Shown: piece after piece, positions 8,149-14,147 of the stretch | How the letters are laid out: every line of letters begins with the position of its first letter | Numbering within the stretch: position 1 is the stretch's first letter | DNA from: an uncultured Corynebacterium sp. | Lineage (GTDB): Bacteria; Actinomycetota; Actinomycetes; Mycobacteriales; Mycobacteriaceae | Assembly (NCBI GenBank): GCA_946223355.1 | Contig: CAMIPB010000040.1 | Coordinates: 1-14,147 of the forward strand | Length of the DNA stretch: 14,147 nt | Reading direction: 5' to 3' | The notes under the pieces: model-generated | What the model was told of the DNA's origin: nothing | What the model saw: only the letters and a program-made list of their open reading frames with translations | The model's database searches: none | Position numbers and translations under genes: made by a program

Positions 8149-10032
8149 TTAAGCTTCGAGGTAATGCTTGCGCACAACGCGGCGTGCGATCTTGCCCGAG
8201 CTGGAGCGGCTAATTTCCAGTGGGTTAACAAACTCAATTACGGCTGGGGTAACACCGTGGTGAGAAGTAACTGCAGTGCGGATGGCCTCGGTTGCGGCGG
8301 CGTCGCCGGAGGCATCAGCGTCGTCGGCACGCTCGATGATAAGCACGAGCTCCTCGGTGGAATCCTCACCGACGCTAAACGCGGCTACGGAGTCAGGGCG
8401 TACATGCGCAGAAGCTTCCTGCACGGTTGCCTCGATGTCCTGTGGGTAGTGGTTACGGCCAGCCACCACGATGAGGTCTTTGAGACGGCCCGTGATATAA
8501 ACCTCGCCGTCTAAGACAACTGCAAGGTCACCGGTGGCAAGCCACTTGGTGTCATCAGCGACGTTGGCAACACGGGAGCCGTCGGAAAGCTTCTCACCCA
8601 ACGTGTTATGGAAGGTATCAGCGGTCTCTTCAGCACGATCGAGGTAACCAGAGGCAACGTTAGCACCAGCAATCCAGATTTCGCCGACCTTGCCGTCAGG
8701 CAACTCGCTGCGAGTTTCTGGGTCCACGATGGTAAACGCCATCGGACGAACAGGTTGGCCGTTAGATGCAAAGGTCACGCCTGCCTCAACGGAGTCATCC
8801 ACTACCTTAGCTTCACCCGCTGCTAGTGCTTCGCGGTCAAAGCGTGCAAACACTGGACGGTTCTCCGTCTGTGGGGTGGTAATCAAAAGCGCTGCTTCAG
8901 CCATACCGTAGGACGGACGCAATGCTGCGCGCTGCAGGCCATTGCCCTCAAACGCCTTGTAGAACTCCTCAACCGCGGACTGGCGCACCGGTTCAGAACC
9001 AATGATGATGCCCTTGATTGCGGAGAGATCCAGGTCCTCGCCGGCCTGTTCCTTGCCGTAGCGCACGGCTAACTCCAGTGCGAAGTTAGGAACAACAGCG
9101 TAGGTGTTTGGCGCGTCCGCGGTATTGTCACCCGCTGCCTGCGCTGCAGCAGATGGGCGGCGGTCAAGCTGCTTGAGCCAGCGGCTTGGCTGCTGGATGA
9201 AGTCACGGGGAGTCATCATTTCGTACTCGAGACCCAAAATGGTAGCGAATGCTGCCAAAATAATGCCCATATCGTGGTGCAGTGGCAACCAAGACACCAC
9301 GCGCAGCGGGGTGGTCAGCTGCGCCGCGGTGAAGATCTGCAACACGTTGGTCAAAATCGCGCGGTGGGTTAACGCAACACCGGCTGGGGTGCGGGTGGAG
9401 CCGGAAGTAAATTGCAAGAATGCAGTCATATCCAGCGGCGCGCCTAGTGCTGAGAGGTCAATACCTGCCTTTGCTGCTGCCTCCAGCGGGTTCACCCAGG
9501 ACTCAGCAAGGGAATCAGGCAGCGCATCCACGGTAAGAACTCGTGGGCGCTCTGCCGCTGGCTTGTCTGCAAATACCTTGCGCACTGCACCAGCAGATGC
9601 GGAGTTGGTCAACACAAATTTAGGATTCGCAACGCCAAATACCGCTGCGAGGTGACCGGAATGCCCCGGCTCGTTTGGGTCATACAGTGGAATTGGGGTC
9701 ATGCCCGCGTACATCGCACCCAAGAAGCCAAAGATGTACTCCGGGGAGTTACCGGCCAGAATTGCGACGCGATCACCTGGCTGCCCCACCTGCTGCAGAC
9801 GTGCCGCAACAGCCTTGGTACGCGCATTAATGTTCGCGCGAGTGAGGTCAATCTGCTTGCCCTCGCGTGATTCTGAGTAGTCCCAGAACCGCATACACAC
9901 ACGATCAGTGGTGCCGGCCTGCGCCTCAGCCATGAACATGAGTTCAGCCAGTCCTGGCAGGGTGAGCTTTAGGTCCAGGACGATGTCGCCCTTTTCGTTA
10001 AAGAACTTGCCCATGAGTGCGTGCAAATCCAT
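8149..10032 (-). CDS. fadD32: Long-chain fatty acyl-AMP ligase FadD32
   Basis: FAAL-class adenylating enzyme of 627 residues. It activates the long fatty acid as acyl-adenylate with ATP and transfers it to the N-terminal ACP of Pks13, without forming a CoA ester. The large N-terminal domain holds the P-loop-like LQFTSGSTRTPAGV (206-219), WLPLHHDMGI (248-257), RPSYGMAEA (372-380) and WLATGDL (497-503), followed by the hinge GRLKDLIVVAGRNHYP (515-530). The small C-terminal domain ends with SSGKIAR, whose Lys614 is the expected catalytic lysine. The length matches the mycobacterial enzyme. The start is supported by GGAGG six bases before ATG 10032. It lies between a cutinase-like hydrolase and pks13, the normal mycolate cluster order. 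In C. glutamicum the same gene has also been called fadD2. No missing key residue was seen. Confidence 0.96.
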   Translation of the reverse strand: MDLHALMGKFFNEKGDIVLDLKLTLPGLAELMFMAEAQAGTTDRVCMRFWDYSESREGKQIDLTRANINARTKAVAARLQQVGQPGDRVAILAGNSPEYIFGFLGAMYAGMTPIPLYDPNEPGHSGHLAAVFGVANPKFVLTNSASAGAVRKVFADKPAAERPRVLTVDALPDSLAESWVNPLEAAAKAGIDLSALGAPLDMTAFLQFTSGSTRTPAGVALTHRAILTNVLQIFTAAQLTTPLRVVSWLPLHHDMGIILAAFATILGLEYEMMTPRDFIQQPSRWLKQLDRRPSAAAQAAGDNTADAPNTYAVVPNFALELAVRYGKEQAGEDLDLSAIKGIIIGSEPVRQSAVEEFYKAFEGNGLQRAALRPSYGMAEAALLITTPQTENRPVFARFDREALAAGEAKVVDDSVEAGVTFASNGQPVRPMAFTIVDPETRSELPDGKVGEIWIAGANVASGYLDRAEETADTFHNTLGEKLSDGSRVANVADDTKWLATGDLAVVLDGEVYITGRLKDLIVVAGRNHYPQDIEATVQEASAHVRPDSVAAFSVGEDSTEELVLIIERADDADASGDAAATEAIRTAVTSHHGVTPAVIEFVNPLEISRSSSGKIARRVVRKHYLEA

Positions 10033-10061
10033 GTGTTTCCTCCACTGTGAGATGAGTAATT

Positions 10062-10081
10062 TAGTTTTGTTTCACAAACTA
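10062..10081. promoter_or_regulatory. Inverted repeat in the fadD32 leader, candidate operator
   Basis: TAGTTT (10062-10067) and AAACTA (10076-10081) form a perfect 6-base inverted repeat with an 8-base spacer, 30-49 bases before the fadD32 ATG. The 9-mer AAACTACTT at 10076-10084 recurs at 10141-10149, where it flanks a short bulged stem (TAGTTCG 10127-10133 against CGAAACTA 10139-10146). The recurrence suggests a binding motif for a regulator of fadD32; the factor is not identified. Confidence 0.35.
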
Positions 10082-10164
10082 CTTGATTCTTGACAGGTTA
10101 CCTTACACGCTACGCAGCCCAAGCAATAGTTCGCACGCCGAAACTACTTCCAAGTTCTTTTCCC

Positions 10165-10194
10165 GAATCAGAACCAGAACCTGAATCAGATCCC
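10165..10194. repeat. Degenerate hexamer repeat across the stop of the cutinase-like gene
   Basis: Five adjacent hexamers (gaatca, gaacca, gaacct, gaatca, gatccc) span the TGA stop at 10188-10186. In the next frame the minus strand reads a Gly/Ser/Asp tract that stays open for about 27 codons. This could be the worn remains of a longer low-complexity C-terminus, or chance. Confidence 0.4.
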
Positions 10195-11169
10195 ATCAAT
10201 TGTCTTCTTGGCCCAGCCAACAACCCACTTGTCAGTGGTGGTTCCCTTAATTACCTTCGGATTCTTGGCATAACGGGCGTGCACGCCATTGGCTTCTACT
10301 AGCTTCTGTGCTCGCGGCAAAGCACGGGAAATGTCCTGCGGCGCATCACAGATGGAATCATTCGGCGCGCAAATTTGGTATGTGCGCTGTGCTAATTCAC
10401 CGAACTCATTCTTGCGCGGGCCACGCATGGACGCACCCGGCACGATGGGCTGGATCAAACCTTCAACAGGGGCAAGCGCAATTTCTGCGCCAATTCCATC
10501 AAGATCAACGCCCGGGTTTTTGCCCACACCTGGTTCACGGCGACCATCAGCAATCAACGCCACTCCAGCTACTGATGACGCCGGAATTGGGCCATGTCCG
10601 CCGCCAATACGGTCAGCGACATCACCAACGATGACCGCACCCTGGGAAAATCCAGCCATGACAAACTTGGTGTTCGGGCACATCTCATGCATATCTTTCA
10701 GCTCCGCCTTCAGCGTCGCCGCACCTTCATCGCGTGATTCGTCATAGCTCATCTCACCTTGTGAGTTAATATTTTTAAACTCCGCAGTATAGGGCAGGGT
10801 CCACACCTTGACGTCTTCACGGGTGTACTGCTCTTGTAGTGGCTTGGTGATCTTCAGCATGAACGAGCGCTTATTAGCCGTGGGGTTAATTGGGTCATCA
10901 CCCTTTTTGGACTCCCATGTACCCGGCGCAGAGATAAACTCCACGCGCGGGCACCAGTCCGGTTGTTCCGGCTGCGCCTGCTTCTCATCTGGCTTCTTCT
11001 TGCCCTTGCCGGAGCCATCTTTACCACCAGCACCGGAACCATCCGACTTATCCAAGGGATTAAGACCACTGGACTGGCTGGTTTTCTGGGCATCGAAGTA
11101 CTGCACCGCTCCCGCGCCAAGCACAACTAACAGGATCAATACACCAACTACGGTTAGCACTTTTTTCAT
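10186..11169 (-). CDS. Membrane-anchored cutinase-family hydrolase, Culp6/Rv3802c-like
   Basis: Alpha/beta hydrolase of 327 residues. Residues 4-22 form one hydrophobic segment with no clear cleavage site, so it is probably anchored with the enzyme outside the membrane. A Gly/Lys/Asp/Pro-rich linker covers about 34-70. The catalytic domain shows GFSQG (Ser175), the cutinase signature CAPNDSIC (Cys267, Asp271, Cys274) and His297 in GVHARY; Cys73 and Cys164 can form the other conserved disulfide. The length and position next to fadD32 match mycobacterial Rv3802c, an essential envelope enzyme reported to have thioesterase and phospholipase activity. A role in hydrolysing or remodelling mycolyl or other envelope lipids is inferred from that homology. 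The SD is poor: GGAG lies about 13 bases before ATG 11169. The stop falls inside a hexamer repeat. Confidence 0.9.
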   Translation of the reverse strand: MKKVLTVVGVLILLVVLGAGAVQYFDAQKTSQSSGLNPLDKSDGSGAGGKDGSGKGKKKPDEKQAQPEQPDWCPRVEFISAPGTWESKKGDDPINPTANKRSFMLKITKPLQEQYTREDVKVWTLPYTAEFKNINSQGEMSYDESRDEGAATLKAELKDMHEMCPNTKFVMAGFSQGAVIVGDVADRIGGGHGPIPASSVAGVALIADGRREPGVGKNPGVDLDGIGAEIALAPVEGLIQPIVPGASMRGPRKNEFGELAQRTYQICAPNDSICDAPQDISRALPRAQKLVEANGVHARYAKNPKVIKGTTTDKWVVGWAKKTIDGI

Positions 11170-11210
11170 ATCGGTATTTTTACTCCACTATCCTGTTAGT
11201 TCGCTGCACG

Positions 11211-11231
11211 TGGGCAGCATGTTTCTGCCCA
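11211..11231 (-). other. Intergenic 7-bp hairpin between lipoprotein and hydrolase genes
   Basis: TGGGCAG (11211-11217) and CTGCCCA (11225-11231) pair perfectly around a 7-base loop, 18 bases after the lipoprotein stop. No U tract follows on the minus strand, so an RNA stability or processing element is likelier than a terminator. Confidence 0.45.
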
Positions 11232-11249
11232 GTTGCCAACCGCGCCTGT

Positions 11250-11813
11250 CTATCCGCAGTAAGCATCTTTCGCAGCACCCTGCACGAGCTTATGCACTTC
11301 CGCGAACTTCTTTTCCGTGCGACCTTGTTCTACAAGCTGACCGGAAACTGCTTTGAGCATGGCTGAGCTGAAATCATTGTCACCGTCTTTACAGGTGGCG
11401 GTGGCAGAACCGATGAGCTGGTATTCCACACCCTTGATGTCAATTTTTTCATCAATGAGCGTGGTGAGGAACTTCTTGTCTTCTTCAGTTAGTTGATTGT
11501 CACCCGCAGGGATTTCTTCTACCTCGCGCGCGCCACGATCCTCACGCTTTTCAGCGTCTTCACCGTCAGACTCATCCGCTGACTTTTCCTCATCGGAGTC
11601 GTCGTCCTTGTCACTCTCTTTGCCGTCACCGTCATCTTCGCCGCCGCCGTCTTCGCCGCCACTGCCATCACGCTCAAGTGGTGCGATAGTTTCCTGCGGG
11701 TCAGCTTGAGTGTTGTCCACTGTGGAACCACCGCACGCGCTCACGCCAATGGCGCATAGGCCAACGGCCACGGCAAGGCTTAAACGACGGTGCAATGCAT
11801 TCACGGTGGACAT
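11250..11813 (-). CDS. Acidic lipoprotein with DUF732-like C-terminal domain
   Basis: Small exported protein of 187 residues with unknown function. The N-terminus has basic HRR, a hydrophobic stretch and the lipobox VSAC with Cys27 as the lipidated residue. Residues 45-100 are a low-complexity linker dominated by Asp, Glu, Gly and Ser, which would hold the folded part away from the membrane or bind cations. The C-terminal 108-187 region (DKKFLTTLIDEKID, Cys141, AYCG with Cys186) has the spacing of actinobacterial DUF732 domains, helical and closed by one disulfide; I judge this by pattern only. The start has a strong SD (AGGAGG, four bases before ATG 11813). It follows cop1 after 42 bases and precedes the cutinase-like gene by 80, so it is probably co-transcribed and linked to mycolate-layer assembly. 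I know of a similarly placed gene in C. glutamicum. Confidence 0.85.
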   Translation of the reverse strand: MSTVNALHRRLSLAVAVGLCAIGVSACGGSTVDNTQADPQETIAPLERDGSGGEDGGGEDDGDGKESDKDDDSDEEKSADESDGEDAEKREDRGAREVEEIPAGDNQLTEEDKKFLTTLIDEKIDIKGVEYQLIGSATATCKDGDNDFSSAMLKAVSGQLVEQGRTEKKFAEVHKLVQGAAKDAYCG

Positions 11814-11827
11814 CTCTCCTCCTGGTG

Positions 11828-11851
11828 CGCTGGTTATTGAACAGACCAGCG
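11828..11851 (-). other. Hairpin immediately after the cop1 stop
   Basis: CGCTGGT (11828-11834) and ACCAGCG (11845-11851) form a perfect 7-bp stem with a 10-base loop, starting four bases after the cop1 TAG. It lacks a U tract and is followed directly by the lipoprotein SD. It may protect the 3' end of the abundant cop1 message or partly end transcription. Confidence 0.45.
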
Positions 11852-11855
11852 GTTT

Positions 11856-13817
11856 CTAGCTCTTCTTCTTAGCAATCTTGCCGTTGACTTCAGCGATGGA
11901 ACCGCCTTCAAACTTCACAATATTGCCGCCTGCATCGATGGATGCATGATCAGCGGTTGGGAAGCCAAAGTCACCCCGCTCAAAGCCTTCCTTGCCCCAA
12001 GCGTTGAAAACAGCGCCCTTGAAGATGACGTGTGCTCCGGTGCCTGGGGACCAGTAGATGTAGCCCTTTTCAAACTCTTGGAAAGCGCCACCCTTGATTT
12101 TCTTTTCGTTGCTTACTGGGTAGCCCAAGGAGGAACCGGCATGACCCAGCTTTCCGTACTTGGCTGCAATTGCACCGTGAACAATCTGAACATTCTTTTT
12201 AGGGTTACGAGCAAGGAAGCCGTTCTGGTACTGCTGGATAAGGCCGGAGCCTACCTTTTGTACAGCGCCATTAGGGTACTTCAGGTCGCCCTTTTCCCAA
12301 CCGTTCTTGCCCCATGCGTCACGCATGTCAGCAGGGATTGCCCACGCGCCAGTCTTGGCAGTCCAGTAGATGGAGCCACGCTCGAAGTGAACAAAGCGGC
12401 CCTTGCCGTCTGGAGTCATTTTCTCGGAGGTCATTGGGAAGCCCAACCAGGATGCTGGCCCACCAATCTCGTTGTAACGAGCGTTGATAGCGCCGTAGAG
12501 TGCACGAGCACCAGAGGTCTTGGACCAGTACGCGGTTCCGCCGCGGAAGTCCTGACGCTTACCGCCAGCAACTTCGTAGGCATCGTTAAGGCAGGTGCCG
12601 ATGGTATCGGACTTGGTAGACTTGGTAACTGCACCGATTGCGCCTACTGCCTGGCAGTCAGCACCGTTGTCTTCCTTGGACAAACCGAGTGCCTTAGACA
12701 TGTATGGCCATGCCTGAGTCATTTCAAACTGCCAGTATTCCCAGGAGTGAACGCCGGATGGGCGGAACTTCACAACCGGGTTGATGCCGGCCTTCTTGGC
12801 GTGGCCTAAGAAGGTATCGGTGGACATGCGGGACAAAACCTCAAGGCCAATACCTGCCATGTTTGCAGGTCCCTCGGCCACGGAGTCGTCAGTGCCGTAG
12901 TCATCCTTACCGGAACCAGAAGACACGTAGACTTCCATGTCCTTCAGGGAACCAACACCCAGCTTTGGATCGTGGTCAATCCAGTCCTGGGAGTAGTAGT
13001 CGCCCCACATGTTCGTTGCGGTGTATCCACCAGCATCAAGCTGCGCCGCAGCAATTGCCACAGGCATACCCTGGGTAGTGGTGTCCAGGTAGCCAGAGAA
13101 GGAGCCAACGAAGTCAAACAGGTGTGGATTACGCTCCGCCAAGTTCATTGCGGCGGTACCGCCCATGGAAATACCCACGACTGCACGCTTGTCGTTGGAA
13201 CGGAAGCCGTTGCGCAATACCGGTACCAGTTCCTTAGTTAGGAAGGTCTCCCACTTGTAGTGCTTGCCGTTGTCTGGCTTCTGCCAATCCGCGTAGAAGG
13301 AAGACTCGCCACCAACTGGCATGATGACATTGACGTTCTTATCCACAAATTGCTCAATGATGTTGGTTTCAATGGTCCAGCCGGACTCATCATCACGCGC
13401 GCGCAGACCATCTAATGCCCATACTTCAGGGAACTTCTTATCTGGCTGGGAATACCAGTCACGCGCGAGCAGAACCTGGACCTTCTGCAGCTTGCCTGGC
13501 ATCGCTGCGGACTTCAGGTACACCATGAGATGGCGATCAGACATGTACTCAACGCGGTCAATAGACACGCCCTTTGGCAAACCGCCCACGTCTGGACGCT
13601 TGGTGTCAATCGGTGTGCGCTTTGGTGGGTTTGATGGCTTGAAGGAATCAGAGAACCCGGAGTTCGAGCTCATATTGGAGCTCAAGGATCCAAGATCCGA
13701 CATATCCTGTGCACCTGCAGTTGGTGCTACGACGGGAGCCAGGCTCAAGCCAAGCGCCACTACTGCTGGCACGGCCAGCGGGGAACGCAGTCGGGTCAGA
13801 GTCACGTTTTTGCGCAT
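11856..13817 (-). CDS. cop1: Trehalose corynomycolyltransferase Cop1 (PS1) with LGFP repeats
   Basis: Secreted antigen-85-family esterase that moves mycolic acid from trehalose monomycolate to arabinogalactan or to a second trehalose. I choose ATG 13817 (653 residues, MRKNVTLTRL) rather than 14015: AAGGA lies seven bases upstream, a Sec signal peptide follows at once (likely cut after AGA36), and the 66 extra residues do not look like protein. The catalytic domain spans about 80-385 with GISMGG (Ser217), Glu326 in GIGLEVL and His357 in GVHSWEYW. The C-terminal half (about 415-645) holds roughly four LGFP-type repeats (SWLGFPMTSE, SSLGYPVSNE, GDFGFPTAD), which bind the cell wall core. This fusion and length match C. 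glutamicum PS1, one of its most abundant secreted proteins. It heads the cluster, with a hairpin-bearing leader upstream and a hairpin straight after the stop. Confidence 0.95.
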   Translation of the reverse strand: MRKNVTLTRLRSPLAVPAVVALGLSLAPVVAPTAGAQDMSDLGSLSSNMSSNSGFSDSFKPSNPPKRTPIDTKRPDVGGLPKGVSIDRVEYMSDRHLMVYLKSAAMPGKLQKVQVLLARDWYSQPDKKFPEVWALDGLRARDDESGWTIETNIIEQFVDKNVNVIMPVGGESSFYADWQKPDNGKHYKWETFLTKELVPVLRNGFRSNDKRAVVGISMGGTAAMNLAERNPHLFDFVGSFSGYLDTTTQGMPVAIAAAQLDAGGYTATNMWGDYYSQDWIDHDPKLGVGSLKDMEVYVSSGSGKDDYGTDDSVAEGPANMAGIGLEVLSRMSTDTFLGHAKKAGINPVVKFRPSGVHSWEYWQFEMTQAWPYMSKALGLSKEDNGADCQAVGAIGAVTKSTKSDTIGTCLNDAYEVAGGKRQDFRGGTAYWSKTSGARALYGAINARYNEIGGPASWLGFPMTSEKMTPDGKGRFVHFERGSIYWTAKTGAWAIPADMRDAWGKNGWEKGDLKYPNGAVQKVGSGLIQQYQNGFLARNPKKNVQIVHGAIAAKYGKLGHAGSSLGYPVSNEKKIKGGAFQEFEKGYIYWSPGTGAHVIFKGAVFNAWGKEGFERGDFGFPTADHASIDAGGNIVKFEGGSIAEVNGKIAKKKS

Positions 13818-14147
13818 TGCGTAAGTCCTTAAAGTCTTAACTCGAATTTCAATGTTGAGTAACCACAGCAAGCGCCATTCCGAAGGTTCCCCGCCTCCGG
13901 AATCGCGCCTAACCAGCCAAAGAGCAAGGGGCACTTTCTCGGGCTTGAGTTTAAGTTGAACTTGAAGGTTTTCGTGCGACAACACACCTATTTTCACAAC
14001 TTCATCAACTTTCACTTAAGGCTTATCGACGCCCCCTCTCACCCTCCGCCCACTCAAGGTCTCGCAACTGCACTGCACCCCGCAGCTTTACAACTGGCGG
14101 ATTCTAGTGGTCGTGGAAACACTTCTTATGTTTCGGTTGAGTTTATC
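13818..14147 (-). promoter_or_regulatory. Gene-free cop1 leader region
   Basis: No convincing gene lies in these 330 bases. An open frame continuing cop1 upstream to 14015 has no protein-like features. The region must hold the cop1 promoter if cop1 is not read from upstream. The best -10-like hexamer I see is TAGAAT (14106-14101), without a good -35. A weak 6-bp inverted repeat GAAACA/TGTTTC sits at 14116-14121 and 14129-14134. AAGTT/AACTT repeats occur around 13950-13970. The strong feature is the hairpin at 13872-13908. Confidence 0.4.
13872..13908 (-). other. Strong hairpin in the cop1 5' leader
   Basis: ATTCCGAAGG (13877-13886) and CCTCCGGAAT (13894-13903) pair over ten bases around a 7-base loop; the single mismatch becomes a G-U pair in the minus-strand RNA. 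After one mismatched pair, four more pairs (GCGC 13872-13875 with GCGC 13905-13908) extend the stem. It ends 54 bases before the cop1 ATG and is not followed by a U tract, so it looks like a leader structure, not an intrinsic terminator. Confidence 0.65.

Noticed and set aside
11946..12809. Plus-strand open frame of 287 codons opposite cop1
   Set aside because: It overlaps the LGFP repeat region of cop1 antisense; no SD or protein family was seen.
13970..14000. GlxR-like site (TGTGA...TCACA) in the cop1 leader
   Set aside because: Only one half-site (TTCACA) matches and the other half does not fit the consensus.
13818..14015. 66-residue N-terminal extension of cop1 from ATG 14015
   Set aside because: A signal peptide begins at ATG 13817 with a proper SD; the extension would bury it, and the stretch contains a strong RNA hairpin.
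1..14147. CRISPR arrays, tRNA or rRNA genes, insertion sequences
   Set aside because: No regular spaced repeats, cloverleaf sequences, transposase motifs or terminal inverted repeats were seen on either strand.

Overview
The window looks like a Corynebacterium chromosome (mycolic-acid-producing Actinobacteria, moderate GC). It carries the condensation and export locus for corynomycolic acids in its familiar order, read entirely on the minus strand: mycolyltransferase cop1 (PS1), a small lipoprotein, a cutinase-like membrane-anchored hydrolase, fadD32, pks13 and accD3. I name the genus because a one-module Pks13 (ACP-KS-AT-ACP-TE) sits beside FadD32 and a carboxyltransferase, and because the mycolyltransferase carries C-terminal LGFP repeats, the PS1 architecture. 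I do not assign a species.

Layout from right to left, the direction of transcription. 13818-14147 is a gene-free leader with a strong hairpin ahead of cop1. 13817-11856 is cop1, 11813-11250 an acidic DUF732-like lipoprotein, and 11169-10186 a cutinase/Culp6-like hydrolase. A 153-base gap with an inverted repeat leads into fadD32 (10032-8149). A 181-base gap with competing hairpins and repeated TGTAAT/ATTACA motifs leads into pks13 (7967-3081), which overlaps accD3 (3097-1538) by 17 bases. After a further 124-base gap with a plausible promoter, an open reading frame runs from 1413 off the left edge. It encodes a secreted, probably cell-wall-attached adhesin with a GEVED-type domain; only its first 471 residues are visible.

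How the genes work together (family knowledge applied to this sequence): AccD3, with other acyl-CoA carboxylase subunits, makes the carboxylated alpha chain. FadD32 activates the meromycolate-equivalent acid as acyl-AMP and loads it on the N-terminal ACP of Pks13. Pks13 condenses the two chains and its thioesterase releases the product towards trehalose. Outside the membrane, Cop1 transfers mycolates between trehalose and arabinogalactan, while the Culp6-like hydrolase and the lipoprotein probably act in the same envelope compartment.

Most of the window is therefore a known pathway. The parts least explained by existing knowledge are the truncated adhesin gene at the left edge, the strong RNA hairpins between genes and in the cop1 leader, and the acidic lipoprotein of unknown role.
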